From NCBI GenBank assembly GCA_002862095.1, contig PHSQ01000005.1, positions 213,828-277,827 of the forward strand: a DNA stretch of 64,000 nt. The letters are read 5' to 3'. Both the position numbers and the translations under genes were made by a program. The DNA is from Methylocystis sp. KS32. Lineage in GTDB: Bacteria > Pseudomonadota > Alphaproteobacteria > Rhizobiales > Beijerinckiaceae. Below are positions 10,673 to 19,554 of the stretch, in pieces; within the stretch, counting starts at the first letter, position 1, and each line of letters opens with the position of its first letter. The notes beneath the pieces were generated by a model, which saw only the letters and a program-made list of their open reading frames with translations, did not search any database and had not been told where the DNA came from.

Positions 10673-11001
10673 TCAAGCTTGCCCGCCGCGCCCATCCCCG
10701 CCTTGACGCGGCGCTCACCGCGGCCGCCCTCGGCCTGCTGCTCGTGGGGCCCGCCTATGCCTCGGGCTCCTCAATGCCCTGGGAAACCCCGCTCAATTCG
10801 ATCCTGCAATCCGTGCAGGGACCGGTCGCCAAGATCATCTCGGTCATCATGATCACCGTCACCGGCCTCAGCCTCGCCTTTGGCGACACCTCGGGCGGCT
10901 TTCGCCGGCTGATCCAGATCGTCTTCGGCCTCTCCATCTCCTTTGCCGCCAGCTCCTTCTTCCTCTCCTTCTTCAGCTTCAGCGGCGGAGCGCTCGTGTG
11001 A
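10669..11001 (+). CDS. trbC: conjugal transfer pilin TrbC
   Basis: A 110-residue precursor of the conjugative pilus subunit. The N-terminus is basic ([11 protein letters not shown]), followed by a hydrophobic stretch and PAYASGSSMPWE, where signal peptidase would cut. Two further hydrophobic helices follow (VAKIISVIMITVTGLSLAFG and the C-terminal FAASSFFLSFFSF region). This is the VirB2/TrbC layout. The start overlaps trbB and the TGA at 10999 overlaps the ATG of trbD. Confidence 0.92.
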   Translation: MIKLARRAHPRLDAALTAAALGLLLVGPAYASGSSMPWETPLNSILQSVQGPVAKIISVIMITVTGLSLAFGDTSGGFRRLIQIVFGLSISFAASSFFLSFFSFSGGALV

Positions 11002-11282
11002 TGACGGGCATGGCTGACCCGACCAACACCGCGCCGGGCTTTTGCGTGCCCGTGCACCGGGCGCTGACCGAGCCAATCCTGCTCGGCGGCGCCCCGCGCG
11101 CCCTCGCCATCCTCAACGGCACGCTCGCGGGCGCGATCGGCCTGGGACTTCGCCTCTGGCTGATCGGGCTCGCCATCTGGGCGGTCGGCCATGTCGCCGC
11201 CGTGTGGGCGGCAAAGCGCGATCCGCTCTTCGTCGACGTGGTGCGCCGCCATTTGCGCATCCCCGCGCATCTCACGGTTTGA
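11001..11282 (+). CDS. trbD: conjugal transfer protein TrbD
   Basis: A short inner-membrane protein (93 residues from the ATG at 11001) like VirB3. The sequence VPVHRALTEPILLGGAPR is the conserved N-terminal signature of TrbD, followed by one or two hydrophobic helices and a basic tail. The start is taken as the ATG in TGATG overlapping the trbC stop; another ATG lies at 11010. It sits directly before trbE, with which VirB3-type proteins work. Confidence 0.92.
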   Translation: MTGMADPTNTAPGFCVPVHRALTEPILLGGAPRALAILNGTLAGAIGLGLRLWLIGLAIWAVGHVAAVWAAKRDPLFVDVVRRHLRIPAHLTV

Positions 11283-11296
11283 GCGGGCGCGCACCG

Positions 11297-13771
11297 ATGA
11301 TGAACCTCGCCGAATACCGCAACAAGAACAGCCGGCTCGCCGATTTCCTGCCCTGGGTGGCGTTGATCGGCGAAGGGATCGTCCTCAACAAGGACGGGAG
11401 CTTTCAGCGCACCGCGCGCTTTCGCGGACCGGACCTCGATTCCGCCGTGCCCGCCGAGCTGGTCGCGGTCGCCGGTCGACTCAACAACGCCTTTCGCCGC
11501 CTGGGGTCGGGCTGGGCGATCTTCGTCGAGGCGCAGCGTCACGTCTCGAACCGTTATCCCGAAAGCACGTTCCTGGACGCGGCCTCGGCGCTGGTCGATG
11601 CCGAACGCAAGGCCGATTTCGAAGAGGCAGACAGCCATTTCGAGTCGAGCTATTTCCTGACCTTCACCTATTTGCCGCCGGCCGAGGACGCCGCTCGTGC
11701 CGAAAGCTGGCTCTATGAAGGCCGCGACCAGAAGGGCCTCGATGCGCGCGGGGCGCTGACCGGCTTTGCCGATCGCACCGACCGCATCCTTCGTCTCGTC
11801 GAAGCCTTCATGCCGGAATGCGTCTGGCTGGATGACGCGGAGACGCTGACCTACCTGCACGCCTGCGTCTCGACCAGGCGGCACCGCGTCCGCGTGCCCG
11901 AGACGCCGATGTATCTCGACGCGCTGCTCGCCGATCAGGCGCTGAGCGGCGGTCTGGAGCCGCGACTGGGTTCGCAGCATCTGCGCGTGCTGACGATTAC
12001 CGGCTTTCCCGCCGCGACGACCCCCGGCCTGCTCGACGAGTTGAACCGGCTGGCCTTTCCCTATCGCTGGTCCACCCGCGCCATCCTGCTCGACAAGACC
12101 GACGCGACGAAGCTGCTGACGAAGATCAGGCGGCAATGGTTCGCCAAGCGCAAGTCGATCGCCGCGATCCTGAAGGAGGTGATGACCAACGAAGCGTCGG
12201 CGCTGGTCGATACGGACGCCTCGAACAAGGCGGCCGACGCCGATCTCGCGCTTCAGGAACTCGGCGCCGACTATGCCGGCATCGCCTATGTCACCGCCAC
12301 CGTGACGGTGTGGGACGCCGATCCGCGCGCCGCCGACGAGAAGCTCCGCCTCGTCGAGAAGGTGGTACAGGGCCGCGATTTCACGGCGATGGCGGAGTCC
12401 ATCAACGCCGTGGACGCCTGGCTCGGATCCTTGCCGGGCCACGTTTACGCAAATGTCCGGCAGCCGCCGATCTCGACGCTCAATCTCGCCCACCTGATCC
12501 CCCTGTCAGCGGTGTGGGCGGGGCCGGAACGGGACGAGCATTTTGCAGCCCCTCCGCTGCTCTTCGGCAAGACCGAAGGCTCGACCCCGTTCCGGTTTTC
12601 CCTCCACGTCGGCGATGTCGGCCATACGCTGATCGTCGGCCCGACCGGCGCGGGCAAGTCCGTGCTGCTGGCGCTGATGGCGCTCCAGTTTCGCCGTTAC
12701 GCCGGCGCGCAAGTCTTCGCCTTCGATTTCGGCGGCTCGATCCGCGCCGCGGCGCTCGCCATGCGTGGCGACTGGCACGATCTCGGCGGCGGCTTGACCG
12801 AAGGCAGCGCCGCCAGCGTCTCGCTGCAACCGCTCGCCCGCATCGACGATACCGCCGAACGCGCCTGGGCAGCCGACTGGATCGTCGCGATCCTCACGCG
12901 CGAGCGCGTGCCGATCAATCCGGAAGTGAAGGAGCACATCTGGACGGCGCTGACATCGCTCAGCAGCGCGCCGGTCGAGGAACGCACCATCACCGGCCTT
13001 TGCGTGCTGTTGCAGTCGAACGACCTCAAGCAGGCGTTCCGTCCATATTGCATCGGCGGCGCGTGGGGACGGCTGCTCGACGCCGAGAGCGAGCATCTTG
13101 GCACGGCCACCGTTCAGGCCTTCGAGACCGAAGGGCTGATCGGCGCCGAAGCCGCGCCCGCCGTTCTCGCCTATCTGTTCCACCGCATCGAGGATCGCCT
13201 CGACGGATCGCCGACGCTCATTATCGTCGACGAAGGCTGGCTCGCGCTCGACGACGAAGGTTTTGCCGGCCAGCTGCGCGAATGGCTGAAAACGCTGCGC
13301 AAGAAGAACGCCAGCGTCATCTTCGCCACGCAGTCCCTGTCGGACATCGACGGTTCGGCCATCGCGCCCGCCATCATCGAGAGCTGCCAGACCCGGCTCT
13401 TGCTCCCCAACGAGCGCGCCATCGAGCCGCAGATCACCGCCATCTATCGCCGCTTCGGCCTCAACGACCGCCAGATCGAGATCATCGCGCGGGCCATGCC
13501 CAAGCGCGACTATTACTGCCAGTCGCGGCGCGGCAGCCGGCTGTTCGAACTCGGCCTCTCGGAAGTGGCGCTGTCGCTCTGCGCCGCGTCCTCGCGCCAG
13601 CACCAGCAACTTATCGCGGAGGTTCACGCCCGCTCCGGCGCCGACGGCTTTCTCGCCGCGTGGCTGCGCGAGAACCGGCTCGCCTGGGCGGCCGACATGA
13701 TCGCCGGCCTCGCCAACGTCATCCCGCAAAACCGCATTCCATCCGCCCGCCAACCGGAGATCACGTCATGA
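11297..13771 (+). CDS. trbE: conjugal transfer ATPase TrbE (VirB4-like)
   Basis: 824 residues from the ATG at 11297 (MMNLAEYRNK). The Walker A motif GPTGAGKS lies near residue 447 and Walker B LIIVDEGW near 641, followed by FATQSLSDI. This is the VirB4/TrbE ATPase that energises the type IV secretion channel at the inner membrane. The full length looks intact with no frame break. Its TGA overlaps the original ATG of trbJ at 13768, so trbE is the last undamaged gene before the large insertion. Confidence 0.95.
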   Translation: MMNLAEYRNKNSRLADFLPWVALIGEGIVLNKDGSFQRTARFRGPDLDSAVPAELVAVAGRLNNAFRRLGSGWAIFVEAQRHVSNRYPESTFLDAASALVDAERKADFEEADSHFESSYFLTFTYLPPAEDAARAESWLYEGRDQKGLDARGALTGFADRTDRILRLVEAFMPECVWLDDAETLTYLHACVSTRRHRVRVPETPMYLDALLADQALSGGLEPRLGSQHLRVLTITGFPAATTPGLLDELNRLAFPYRWSTRAILLDKTDATKLLTKIRRQWFAKRKSIAAILKEVMTNEASALVDTDASNKAADADLALQELGADYAGIAYVTATVTVWDADPRAADEKLRLVEKVVQGRDFTAMAESINAVDAWLGSLPGHVYANVRQPPISTLNLAHLIPLSAVWAGPERDEHFAAPPLLFGKTEGSTPFRFSLHVGDVGHTLIVGPTGAGKSVLLALMALQFRRYAGAQVFAFDFGGSIRAAALAMRGDWHDLGGGLTEGSAASVSLQPLARIDDTAERAWAADWIVAILTRERVPINPEVKEHIWTALTSLSSAPVEERTITGLCVLLQSNDLKQAFRPYCIGGAWGRLLDAESEHLGTATVQAFETEGLIGAEAAPAVLAYLFHRIEDRLDGSPTLIIVDEGWLALDDEGFAGQLREWLKTLRKKNASVIFATQSLSDIDGSAIAPAIIESCQTRLLLPNERAIEPQITAIYRRFGLNDRQIEIIARAMPKRDYYCQSRRGSRLFELGLSEVALSLCAASSRQHQQLIAEVHARSGADGFLAAWLRENRLAWAADMIAGLANVIPQNRIPSARQPEITS

Positions 13772-13818
13772 TCCATGTCCGTTTTCACTCTCGCGCCCGG
13801 CGTTTCGCCCTGGCGCCA
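13768..13818 (+). pseudogene. trbJ: trbJ 5' fragment
   Basis: The ATG overlaps the trbE stop, as expected for trbJ. It encodes MIHVRFHSRARRFALA, the charged and early hydrophobic part of a signal peptide. The frame then enters foreign DNA (PHPHRICWV, stop at 13845). The rest of the signal peptide and the protein resume at 20322, so the gene is split by the insertion between. Confidence 0.85.
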
Positions 13819-13881
13819 CACCCCCATAGGATCTGTTGGGTCTAGGCCAAGACACAGCAAGGCGGTGATCACCGGACGCTT

Positions 13882-14124
13882 ACGCCGCATCCGCGCCAAC
13901 TCGTCCTCCGGCGCACGCCGGTGCGACGGCCGGCCAACCCGTTTGTCCCGCAGGCCATCCTCGCCCTCCGATTGGTACCGGACGCATTGGCGCCGGAAGT
14001 GACGCCCGGACATGCCAAGCAACTCCCCGGCCTCCTCGGCCGTCAGCCAGCCTTGCTTGTGGCGGTCGAGCGCATCGAGAAAGCGCCTCATGTGCGCCTC
14101 CCATAACACCTGGATACGGGGCAT
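13882..14124 (-). pseudogene. ISNCY-family transposase, N-terminal remnant
   Basis: From the ATG at 14124 the frame reads MPRIQVLWEAHMRRFLDALD and continues with a helix-turn-helix region (EEAGELLGMSGRHFRR) and VGRPSHRRAP, the standard N-terminus of ISNCY transposases. The match stops after about 80 residues at ARMRR near 13882. The frame then runs through unrelated DNA into the antisense of trbE, which is not coding. The integrase core is lost, so this copy cannot transpose. Confidence 0.8.
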
Positions 14125-14154
14125 CCGCAGGCTCCTGAACAGACTGCGAACAAG

Positions 14155-14195
14155 GCGGACATATTATCCGCTTCAAAACACGGACATCTCGTCCG
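14155..14195. repeat. paired palindromes at the ISNCY end
   Basis: Two short palindromes lie just upstream of the truncated transposase: GCGGA-CATATTA-TCCGC at 14155-14171 and CGGAC-ATCTC-GTCCG at 14181-14195. They share the core GGACAT with TCCGC/GTCCG. Their place suggests the terminal or transposase-binding repeats of the ISNCY element. Confidence 0.5.
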
Positions 14196-14476
14196 CTCCC
14201 AACACAATATTCAACGCCGATTGACAATTCGAACGAGACCCCCCCACGATGCTCAATGACTAACCGGATTCGGTTGTTCCCGGACGATCCCTAAGCCGAA
14301 AAATATTTGGAATCAGTAGGGTTTCACAAACGACCGTTTGCGGATGAATTCGGCGACTAACGGGTTTCGGCCAGATTTCGCTTTCAAAACCCTCTTTCAA
14401 AATCGCTACCAAAGGCAATCGCCTTGTGAAATGGGTGTCATTCGTCTCCCGTTCTTGGTGGGGCCGCCCTTGCCGT

Positions 14477-14527
14477 ACGATTTTGTACAAATCGTGTGGT
14501 GACCCCTAAAAATCGTGTAGTGACTCC
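14477..14527. promoter_or_regulatory. palindrome and direct repeat before the phospholipase gene
   Basis: An inverted repeat ACGATTT (14477-14483) with AAATCGT (14489-14495) is followed by a direct repeat: AAATCGTGTGGTGACCCC at 14489-14506 and AAATCGTGTAGTGACTCC at 14510-14527, with a 21-base period. It ends 16 bases before the start at 14544. It may be a repressor site or a recombination remnant. The AT-richer stretch 14200-14476 holds no gene I can support. Confidence 0.4.
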
Positions 14528-14543
14528 TCCCATGGAGAGTTTC

Positions 14544-15821
14544 ATGCGCAGCCGCCTTGCCTTGCTTCTGTTACTGAGCCTGTTCGGCTGCACCACGGCC
14601 CCCATCATCGCGCTCGGTCCAGATGCCGATGCCGACCCGCTGGTGCAGCAACTGGCGCTGGATGCCCGGTTGCAGGGCAGCCACGCCGTGCCGGGCAATC
14701 AGGTGCGTCTGCTGCGCGATGGAGTGGAGACGCTGCCCGCGATGTTCAAAGCCATGGCGGCGGCCAAGGACCACATCCATTTGGAATATTTCACCTTCGA
14801 GAATGTCCGCGTGGGTGACACCACGCTGGGCGACCTGCTGGTGGCCAAGCTGCACCAGGGCGTGGCCGTCGCGGTGAGCTATGACGGGTTCGGCTCGCTG
14901 AAGGCCGAGCCGGAATTTCTGGAACGCCTCCGCCAGAGCGGCGCGAAGCTGCTGGAATTCCATCCGCTCGATCCCCAGTCGGCCCTGAAGCTGCAAAATC
15001 CCAACGATCGCGACCATCGCAAGATCATGGTGATCGACGGCCGGGTGGCGTTTGTCGGTGGAGTCAATCTCGACCACGTGTATGAGAATCAGCGCGACCC
15101 GGCCGCGGCAGCCGAAGACGACACCGCCCATGCCTATTGGCGCGACACCGACGCGCGGATCGAAGGGCCGGCTGTGGCGGAGCTGCAGAAACTGTTTCTG
15201 GCCAACTGGGCGCATGAGAAGGGCCCCGCTCTGCCGCCGGGCGATTTCTTTCCAACCCTGCCGCCCATGGGAGCCGAGACAGTACGCATCGTCGGCAGCA
15301 CACCCAACCAGGACCAGCCGCTGTTCTACGCGGCGTTGTTGAACGCGGTGCGTGGCGCCCGCGACAGCGTGAGCCTGGGCACAGGCTATTTCGTGCCGAC
15401 CCGGCAAGAGCGCGAGGAAATGGAGGATGCCAGCAAGCGTGGTGTTTCCGTGCGGCTGGTGCTGCCCTCGGTGAGTGATTCCGACGGCGCCTTGGCCGCC
15501 GGCCGCGGCTTCTACACCGATCTGCTCGAAGCCGGCATCCGCATTTTCGAGCTGCATGGCATGGTTCTGCATTCAAAGTTCGCCACCATCGACGGCGTTT
15601 GGACAGCCGTCGGTTCGTCCAATTTCGACCGCCGCAGCGTGAACTTCAACAACGAGGTGGACGCCATTGTGTTTGGCCGAGAAACCGCCCATGCCGCCGG
15701 GGCGCTGTTCGACCGGGACATCTCTCGATCGGAACCAATCGACCTTGCCCACTGGCACAACCGGCCATTCAACGAACGCAGTCACGAATTCTTTTCGCGG
15801 CTCTGGGAGTTTTTGATGTAG
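14544..15821 (+). CDS. phospholipase D / cardiolipin-synthase-like lipoprotein
   Basis: 425 residues from the ATG at 14544, which has GGAGAG five to ten bases upstream; an ATG at 14532 is possible. The N-terminus is a lipoprotein signal, LALLLLLSLFGC, so the enzyme should be anchored in the periplasm. It has two HKD motifs, HRKIMVID near residue 155 and HSKFATID near 345, each followed by GG or GSSN-type motifs (FVGGVNLD, AVGSSNFDRR). This is the cardiolipin synthase/PLD family, which transfers phosphatidyl groups. It is the only apparent passenger gene in the insertion splitting trbJ. The lipobox is unusual, since typical cardiolipin synthases are multi-pass proteins. Confidence 0.8.
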   Translation: MRSRLALLLLLSLFGCTTAPIIALGPDADADPLVQQLALDARLQGSHAVPGNQVRLLRDGVETLPAMFKAMAAAKDHIHLEYFTFENVRVGDTTLGDLLVAKLHQGVAVAVSYDGFGSLKAEPEFLERLRQSGAKLLEFHPLDPQSALKLQNPNDRDHRKIMVIDGRVAFVGGVNLDHVYENQRDPAAAAEDDTAHAYWRDTDARIEGPAVAELQKLFLANWAHEKGPALPPGDFFPTLPPMGAETVRIVGSTPNQDQPLFYAALLNAVRGARDSVSLGTGYFVPTRQEREEMEDASKRGVSVRLVLPSVSDSDGALAAGRGFYTDLLEAGIRIFELHGMVLHSKFATIDGVWTAVGSSNFDRRSVNFNNEVDAIVFGRETAHAAGALFDRDISRSEPIDLAHWHNRPFNERSHEFFSRLWEFLM

Positions 15822-16146
15822 GTGACCGAGTGCCCGCGCGGGTGCCGATAGCTGGCCCGGGCCGGGAAAATGCAAAGACATACATCGCGCATCCGGCCTT
15901 CGATGGTCCGGGGCAGTTCGCGGCGATATCTCGAAGCAACGCGGGTATGTGTAGCGGCGCGCAATCGAAATGTGGCGGACGCGCAATCAAGGGCACTTTC
16001 CGACGCACAATCGGTGAGAACATCGGTGACCACGAACGCACGCTATCTGAGACTGAGCGCACGATCGGTGAGACGGACGCGAGATCGCGCAAACTCGACG
16101 CACATTAGTTGAGACGTAAGCGGTGCGGCGAAGCCACGGGCATCGC
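15822..16146. other. repeat-rich gene-free stretch
   Basis: About 325 bases between the phospholipase gene and the IS256 end. It contains irregular repeats of GGTGAGA/TGAGAC around 16012-16115, which resemble the tandem boxes found at ends of some insertion sequences such as IS21-like elements. No frame resembles a known protein. It is probably scarred mobile-element DNA. Confidence 0.35.
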
Positions 16147-16504
16147 GAGCTATGCACGAATCTGGGTGACGGGATGAATCAAGCGGCGGATTTTTGATCG
16201 GACGCGATTTCGATTCCGTCGCGGAATTTTACACCGCTGATAATCCTGGGCAATAGCTTTTGTCCTTGCAGCCTGCGCCAGCTTTTCGACGCCTCCATCA
16301 CCAGCTTGAACACCATGAGACGCGCCGTGTCCTGCGAGAGCGCGCCTTTCGTGCGAACGGTTCTGTGTCTCACTGTTGCAAAGGCGCTCTCGATCGGATT
16401 CGACGTGCGCAAATGCGTCCAATGATGATGTGGACGGCCTCTCCTCAACGGCATCATAGTGCCAAGGCGTGGTCGCAGGAGCGCCACAAAGAGGGAGGCC
16501 GTCC

Positions 16505-17530
16505 GTGAAACAGTTTATCAGAATCGGCGTCGATCTGGCCAAGAACTATTTTCAAGTTCACGCGGTGGCGAATGAAGGCGGGCCCGCGGTGACGCGCAAA
16601 TTAAAGCGCTCGAAGATGCACGAGTTCTTTGCGCAGATCGAGCCCTGCCTCATCGGCATGGAAGCCTGCGGCTCGGCGCATTATTGGGCGCGCGAACTCG
16701 AGACGATGGGCCACGAAGTTCTGCTGATGCCGCCGGCTTATACCAAGCCCTATGTCAAACGCGGCAAGAACGACGCGGTCGATGCGGAAGCGATCTGCGA
16801 GGCGGCGTCCCGCCCTGGAATGCGCTTCGTTCCGATCAAGAGCGCCGAGCAACAAGCGACGCTGATGCTGCACAAGACACGAGAATTGCTGGTTAAACAG
16901 CAAACGATGAGTGTCAACGCCCTGCGCAGCCATCTTTCGGAGTTTGGCATTGTTGTCGCCAAGGGAATTGGCCGCGTCGACGAACTGCTCGAACTGGCCG
17001 AAAGCGATACGACCCTTCCCGAGGTCGCCAAGGCAGCCGTGAAGATTCTAGCCCAACATCTCGAAGGGCTCGACAAATCGATCGACGATCTGGAGAAGCA
17101 AATCGGCCGCGTCCATGCACAAAGCGAAATGAGCCGGTTGCTCGACCAGGTTCCCGGCGTCGGGAAAATCATCGCCTCGGTGATCTCGGCTAGCGTGCCC
17201 GACCCGAGTGTGTTCAAATCGGGCCGCGATTTTGCCGCCTGGCTCGGTCTCACCCCGCGCCAGAATTCGAGCGGCGGCAAGCAGACGCTCGGGGGCATCA
17301 CCAAGCAGGGCAACCGATACATCAGGAAATCGCTTGTCTTGGGGGCAACCTCGCTGTTGCGCGTTGTAGGCAAACGCAAAGGCGCCTTGCGCGACTGGAT
17401 CGTCGCGTTGCTGGCGAAGAAGCCGGCGCGACTGGTCACGGTGGCCTTGGCCAATAAGCTGGCCCGGATCGTCTGGGCGATGATGAAAACTGGCGAATGC
17501 TTTCGCGCCGAGATGTTCGCAAAGGCATAA
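16505..17530 (+). CDS. IS110-family (IS1111-type) transposase
   Basis: 341 residues from the GTG at 16505 (VKQFIRIGVDLAKNYFQVHA); frame upstream to 16469 is leader. The N-terminal RuvC-like DEDD domain shows IGVDLAKN, IGMEACGSAHYWAREL and GKNDAVDAEAICEA. The C-terminal transposase_20 domain shows LDQVPGVGKIIAS and GLTPRQNSSGGKQTLG, which includes the serine region. The family moves via a circular intermediate guided by an RNA encoded in the element. It is full length. Confidence 0.9.
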   Translation: MKQFIRIGVDLAKNYFQVHAVANEGGPAVTRKLKRSKMHEFFAQIEPCLIGMEACGSAHYWARELETMGHEVLLMPPAYTKPYVKRGKNDAVDAEAICEAASRPGMRFVPIKSAEQQATLMLHKTRELLVKQQTMSVNALRSHLSEFGIVVAKGIGRVDELLELAESDTTLPEVAKAAVKILAQHLEGLDKSIDDLEKQIGRVHAQSEMSRLLDQVPGVGKIIASVISASVPDPSVFKSGRDFAAWLGLTPRQNSSGGKQTLGGITKQGNRYIRKSLVLGATSLLRVVGKRKGALRDWIVALLAKKPARLVTVALANKLARIVWAMMKTGECFRAEMFAKA

Positions 17531-17690
17531 GGAAAAGGCCGCCATCGCTACAAGCTAGGGGGCCTGAGCTTCGAGTTTGGCAAGCGCATCGAAACGTGAT
17601 GAACGACACGGTCGTGACCGAATGCCTGGAACACCCTGACGCTGAGCATGAGCACAAAGCTCGCTCCAATGATAGGGATCCAGTGCGTCG

Positions 17691-17802
17691 GACTTCATCA
17701 AGGCCAGCGGACGTATGTGCCGCACCGAAAGGCCGGACATATGACCGCAGCCGACCAAATCGTTCAACGCGAAGAAAACGCTTGCCATGGGGCCGTCCAC
17801 AT
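17691..17802 (+). ncRNA. candidate guide RNA region of IS1111-type copy 1
   Basis: The segment has blocks shared with the other two copies: TCATCAAGGCCAGCGG, then a loop ACGTATGTG closed by CCGC, then AAAGGCCGGACATATGACCG, and finally the right terminal repeat. GCGG and CCGC form a stem whose loop differs in each copy. In IS1111-type elements a guide RNA (seekRNA/bridge RNA) is encoded between the transposase and the right end. The assignment here is by position and conservation only. Confidence 0.55.
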
Positions 17803-18249
17803 ATGCTCTGCGGGAAAATCGAAAAACGTCAGCAGTGCGTCGCGGTCTTTCGTCAAGCAATCGACGGCCTTCGGATATTTCGCCGCAAATTTCTCGGCGA
17901 AAATATCCATCGCCGTCTGCGCCGCCGCGCGGCTCTCCGACAGCCAGATTTCGCGCAAATCCTTATGCGCGGCGCTCTGCAAGGCCTTCGGCAGCTTGTC
18001 GAGAACGTTCAACGTCTTGTGAACCCAGCACCGCTGATGGCGCGTCGACGGAAACGCCTCGTCAAGCGCTTTCCAGAAGCCGAGAGCCCCGTCGCCAACC
18101 GCGATTTCCGGCGCCAGGACCAGCCCGCGCGCTTTCAAATCGACGAGCAATTCCTTCCAGCTTTGCGCGCTCTCGCGCATGCCCGCCGCGAGGCCGAGCA
18201 GCTCCTTCTTGCCTTCCGGCGTCGCGCCAATGATCACCAACATGCATGT

Positions 18250-18370
18250 ATGGATGCCCCCGTTCGCGCAAGATGTTTTCGAACGACTTGGTCCGCGTGA
18301 TCGGATGCGGTCATGTATCAGGCCTTGGTAAGCGGCCTGATCTGGCCGCTGGCCGGTATGGAGATGAGCG
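18250..18370 (-). ncRNA. candidate guide RNA region of IS1111-type copy 2
   Basis: Read on the minus strand, this carries the same order of blocks as copy 1: GGCCAGCGG, loop CCAGATCAGG, CCGC, then AAGGCCTGATACATGACCGC, CTTGCG and the right terminal repeat. The closing stem is kept while the loop sequence differs, as expected of an RNA with a variable recognition loop. Confidence 0.5.
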
Positions 18371-18519
18371 GATCTGGCGCAGATCATTCGGGCGAGCTGT
18401 CGAGCTCGGTGCATGTTAACGCGTTTCCAGACCCAGATCTAACCGATCATTTTGACCTTACCGTTCGTCGACCTCCCTACACGCCCGACAGTCCTCCGGT
18501 TGCTTTGGCTGATTGTCGA

Positions 18520-19554
18520 TCAGGCCGCCGCAGCCACAGGAACCCGATAATCCTCCGCCTTCGCCAGCATGGCCCAGATCGACCGGGCCATCTTGTTGGC
18601 GAGCGCAATCGCCACCAGCATCTTTGGTTTGCGCGCCAGCAAGCGCTGCAGCCAGCTTCCCTCCGGGGCGCCCTTTCGCGAGGCCGAGCGGACGACGGCC
18701 ATCGCGCCGATGATCAGCAGCCGACGAATATCACGCTGCCCCATCTTCGAGACTTTTCCGAGAACCTGCTTGCCGCCGGTCGAATGTTGCCGGGGCGCGA
18801 GCCCGAGCCAGGCGGCGAAATCGCGCCCGCGTTTGAAGACATCCATCGGCGGCGCAAAGGTCTCGATCGCCAAGGCCGTGATGGGGCCGACGCCTGGCAT
18901 CGTCTGCAGACGTCGCGTCGTTTCTCCGCACGCGGCTTCGTGGACCGTCACCTTCTCGAGTTCGGAGATCCTTTTCGACAACCCCTCGATCTGATCGAGG
19001 AAGACACGGGCCAACTCCACGACGAGAAGCGGAAGCGAAGTCCCCTGACCCTGATCCTCGACCGCCTCTGCAAGAACTTTCACATTCGCGGGTCCCTGCG
19101 CGGCCACGACGCCGTGCTCCGACAAATGACCGCGGAGCGCATTGATCAGTTGCGTGCGCTGCCGGACCATAAGATCGCGCGTCCGGAAAAGCATGGCGCG
19201 CCCTTGCTGTTCCTCGGTCTTGACCGCGACGAAGCGCATCGTCGGCCGAACCGCAGCCTCGGCGATCGCTTCCGCGTCGGCCGCATCGTTCTTTTGGCGT
19301 TTCACGAACGGTTTGACGTAGGCGGGCGGGATCAACCGAACCTCGTGGCCAAGGTCGCGGATGGTCCGTCCCCAATGGTGCGCGCTCCCGCAGGCCTCCA
19401 TGGCGACGACGCAGCGTGGCTGCTCGGCAAAGAAGGCGAGAACTTTCTCTCGGGAAAGCTTCTTGCGGAAAGCCACGCCGCCGTCGGCGAGGGCGCCGTG
19501 CGCCTGGAAGGAGCGCTTTGCAAGGTCGAGACCGATGATGCTAACCTGTTCCAT
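18520..19554 (-). CDS. IS110-family (IS1111-type) transposase
   Basis: 344 residues from the ATG at 19554 (MEQVSIIGLDLAKRSFQAHG). The DEDD domain shows IGLDLAKRSF, AMEACGSAHHWGR and KNDAADAEAIAEA. The C-terminal domain shows LQTMPGVGPITALA and GLAPRQHSTGGKQVLG. A 16-base unit containing GGAGAG is tandemly duplicated at 19555-19586, so two Shine-Dalgarno-like sites precede the start. Full length. Confidence 0.9.
   Translation of the reverse strand: MEQVSIIGLDLAKRSFQAHGALADGGVAFRKKLSREKVLAFFAEQPRCVVAMEACGSAHHWGRTIRDLGHEVRLIPPAYVKPFVKRQKNDAADAEAIAEAAVRPTMRFVAVKTEEQQGRAMLFRTRDLMVRQRTQLINALRGHLSEHGVVAAQGPANVKVLAEAVEDQGQGTSLPLLVVELARVFLDQIEGLSKRISELEKVTVHEAACGETTRRLQTMPGVGPITALAIETFAPPMDVFKRGRDFAAWLGLAPRQHSTGGKQVLGKVSKMGQRDIRRLLIIGAMAVVRSASRKGAPEGSWLQRLLARKPKMLVAIALANKMARSIWAMLAKAEDYRVPVAAAA

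Larger units (their letters stand above)
16428..17802 (+). mobile_element. IS110/IS1111-type element, copy 1
   Basis: Subterminal 12-base inverted repeats ATGTGGACGGCC lie at 16428-16439 and, as the complement, at 17791-17802. The flanking IS256 coding sequence rejoins in frame at GAGCAT-TGG. There is no long target duplication, as expected for this family. The element has a short 5' leader, one transposase and a 270-base non-coding 3' region. Confidence 0.85.

Noticed and set aside
12136..13845. A 569-residue Arg-rich frame overlapping trbE
   Set aside because: Out-of-frame shadow of trbE. Its last codons from 13768 are real only as the trbJ 5' fragment.
13819..13882. Possible IS66 tip at the left edge of the trbJ insertion
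   Set aside because: Only GTAAGCGTCC on the minus strand is suggestive; no partner end or target duplication was found, so it is not called as an element.
16012..16115. Possible CRISPR-like or tandem repeat array
   Set aside because: The TGAGAC/GGTGAGA boxes are irregular in spacing and too short; there is no spacer pattern.
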